DNA of 6,428 nt from Candidatus Cloacimonadota bacterium (lineage in GTDB: Bacteria; Cloacimonadota; Cloacimonadia; Cloacimonadales; Cloacimonadaceae), in the NCBI GenBank assembly GCA_023230795.1, contig JALNWR010000155.1, positions 1-6,428 of the forward strand, read 5' to 3'. The notes under the pieces were generated by a model. It ran no database searches. It worked only from the letters and a program-made list of their open reading frames with translations, and was not told where the DNA came from. A program made the translations under genes and the position numbers. Numbering within the stretch: the stretch's first letter is position 1; the number at the start of each line of letters is the position of its first letter. Positions 6,176 through 6,428 of this stretch are shown here, one piece after another.

Positions 6176-6300
6176 TTAGGTGAACTTGCTTCCGACGCAG
6201 TTTCAACTCGAGTCCACTCGAGGCTTCGAGTCATCTCGAGTTAAAACTGCGTTAATATCTTGTTCAAGTATAGGGCACCCCGGCACCCCCGCACACCTAA
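6176..6300. repeat. Outer inverted repeat enclosing the palindrome
   Basis: TTAGGTG (6176-6182) and CACCTAA (6294-6300) are perfect 7-bp inverted arms around the 58-bp palindrome. A second short pair lies inside them, ACTTG (6184-6188) with CAAGT (6265-6269). The nesting suggests one element of about 125 bp, such as a small non-autonomous mobile element or a structured repeat. The short outer arms could be coincidental. Confidence 0.35.
6195..6252. repeat. 58-bp imperfect palindrome with CTCGAG units
   Basis: The left arm is ACGCAGTTT (6195-6203), AACTCGAG (6205-6212), ACTCGA (6216-6221). The right arm mirrors it: TCGAGT (6226-6231), CTCGAGTT (6235-6242), AAACTGCGT (6244-6252). That gives 23 paired bases per arm, one single mismatch, one 3-nt internal mismatch and a 4-nt loop (6222-6225). 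CTCGAG starts at 6207, 6217 and 6235, with TTCGAG at 6225. It lies 36 nt past the terminator, and no U-run follows, so it is not simply another terminator. A REP-like repeat, a DNA hairpin acted on by a transposase, or a small structured RNA are all possible. Confidence 0.75.
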
Positions 6301-6428
6301 AAATAACTGGCATTCCCCCAAAATATCGAGTCTCTCTTTTGATAATGAACTTAATGATAGTATCTTAGCTATCATCTATGCCTATGTATTTCAGTTTATA
6401 CTTTTGGCAGTTAAGATTCATGATTCCA
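6301..6428. other. Intergenic tail with no supported gene
   Basis: No convincing coding region is seen to the window end. A short open frame at 6180-6368 crosses the palindrome and is not credible. The stretch is A/T-rich, with a possible promoter (6339-6366) and a small inverted repeat (6354-6375) that may serve a gene beyond the window. Confidence 0.5.
6339..6375 (+). promoter_or_regulatory. Possible promoter with overlapping inverted repeat
   Basis: TTGATA (6339-6344), a 16-nt spacer and TATCTT (6361-6366) resemble a promoter, with 5 of 6 and 4 of 6 consensus matches. The -10 box lies in the loop of a perfect 7-bp inverted repeat, ATGATAG (6354-6360) and CTATCAT (6369-6375). This layout could be an operator, but the downstream gene is outside the window and the region is A/T-rich enough for chance matches. 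Confidence 0.25.

Noticed and set aside
6195..6252. Palindrome as a second intrinsic terminator
   Set aside because: No T-run follows either arm on either strand, and the stem is much longer than typical terminators. A clear terminator already lies at 6133-6158.
6175..6300. Integron attC site, because GTTAGGT at 6175-6181 fits GTTRRRY and ACCTAAA at 6295-6301 nearly fits RYYYAAC
   Set aside because: The two motifs are in the wrong order for attC, which needs RYYYAAC first and GTTRRRY last; reverse-complementing does not fix this. No integrase or cassette array is visible.
6180..6368. Short + strand open frame through the palindrome
   Set aside because: Its composition follows the palindrome and low-complexity C-rich sequence. 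It has no ribosome binding site and no recognisable protein features.

Overview
The window is bacterial. The secreted protein's style (short signal peptide, long chain of beta-sandwich/Ig-like domains, lamin-tail domain, terminal FN3-like module) resembles Candidatus Cloacimonadota or the wider Bacteroidota/FCB group. That assignment rests on protein style only; there is no marker gene.

Layout, all on the + strand. (1) Bases 2-259 hold the 3' end of a 5'-nucleotidase-like gene. (2) Bases 286-2207 hold a two-gene toxin-antitoxin module of the DarTG2 type: darT (469-1053), a DNA ADP-ribosyltransferase, and darG (1064-2167), a macrodomain DNA ADP-ribosyl glycohydrolase antitoxin. The pair has its own candidate promoter (413-441) and is bracketed by a 20-bp direct repeat (19/20 identical) at 286-305 and 2188-2207. 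Each repeat copy lies 20-26 nt after a stop codon. (3) Bases 2168-2475 are non-coding, with a hairpin and a weak promoter candidate. (4) Bases 2476-6111 encode a 1211-residue secreted multidomain protein with no recognised catalytic domain, ended by a textbook intrinsic terminator (6133-6158). (5) Bases 6159-6428 have no convincing gene but contain a striking 58-bp imperfect palindrome built from CTCGAG-like units, nested in a wider 7-bp inverted repeat, and a possible promoter/operator for a gene beyond the window.

How the genes relate: darT and darG form a translationally close operon. By analogy with characterised DarTG systems, DarT modifies thymidine in single-stranded DNA, while DarG removes the mark and binds the toxin; such modules act in phage defence. 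Hand counts on five sampled 60-base lines of darTG give about 38% G+C, against about 50% on four lines of the large downstream gene. With the flanking repeats, this fits an acquired cassette placed between two unrelated housekeeping or envelope genes. The module is a known system type. The parts that look least explained are the flanking repeat and the 3' palindromic element.
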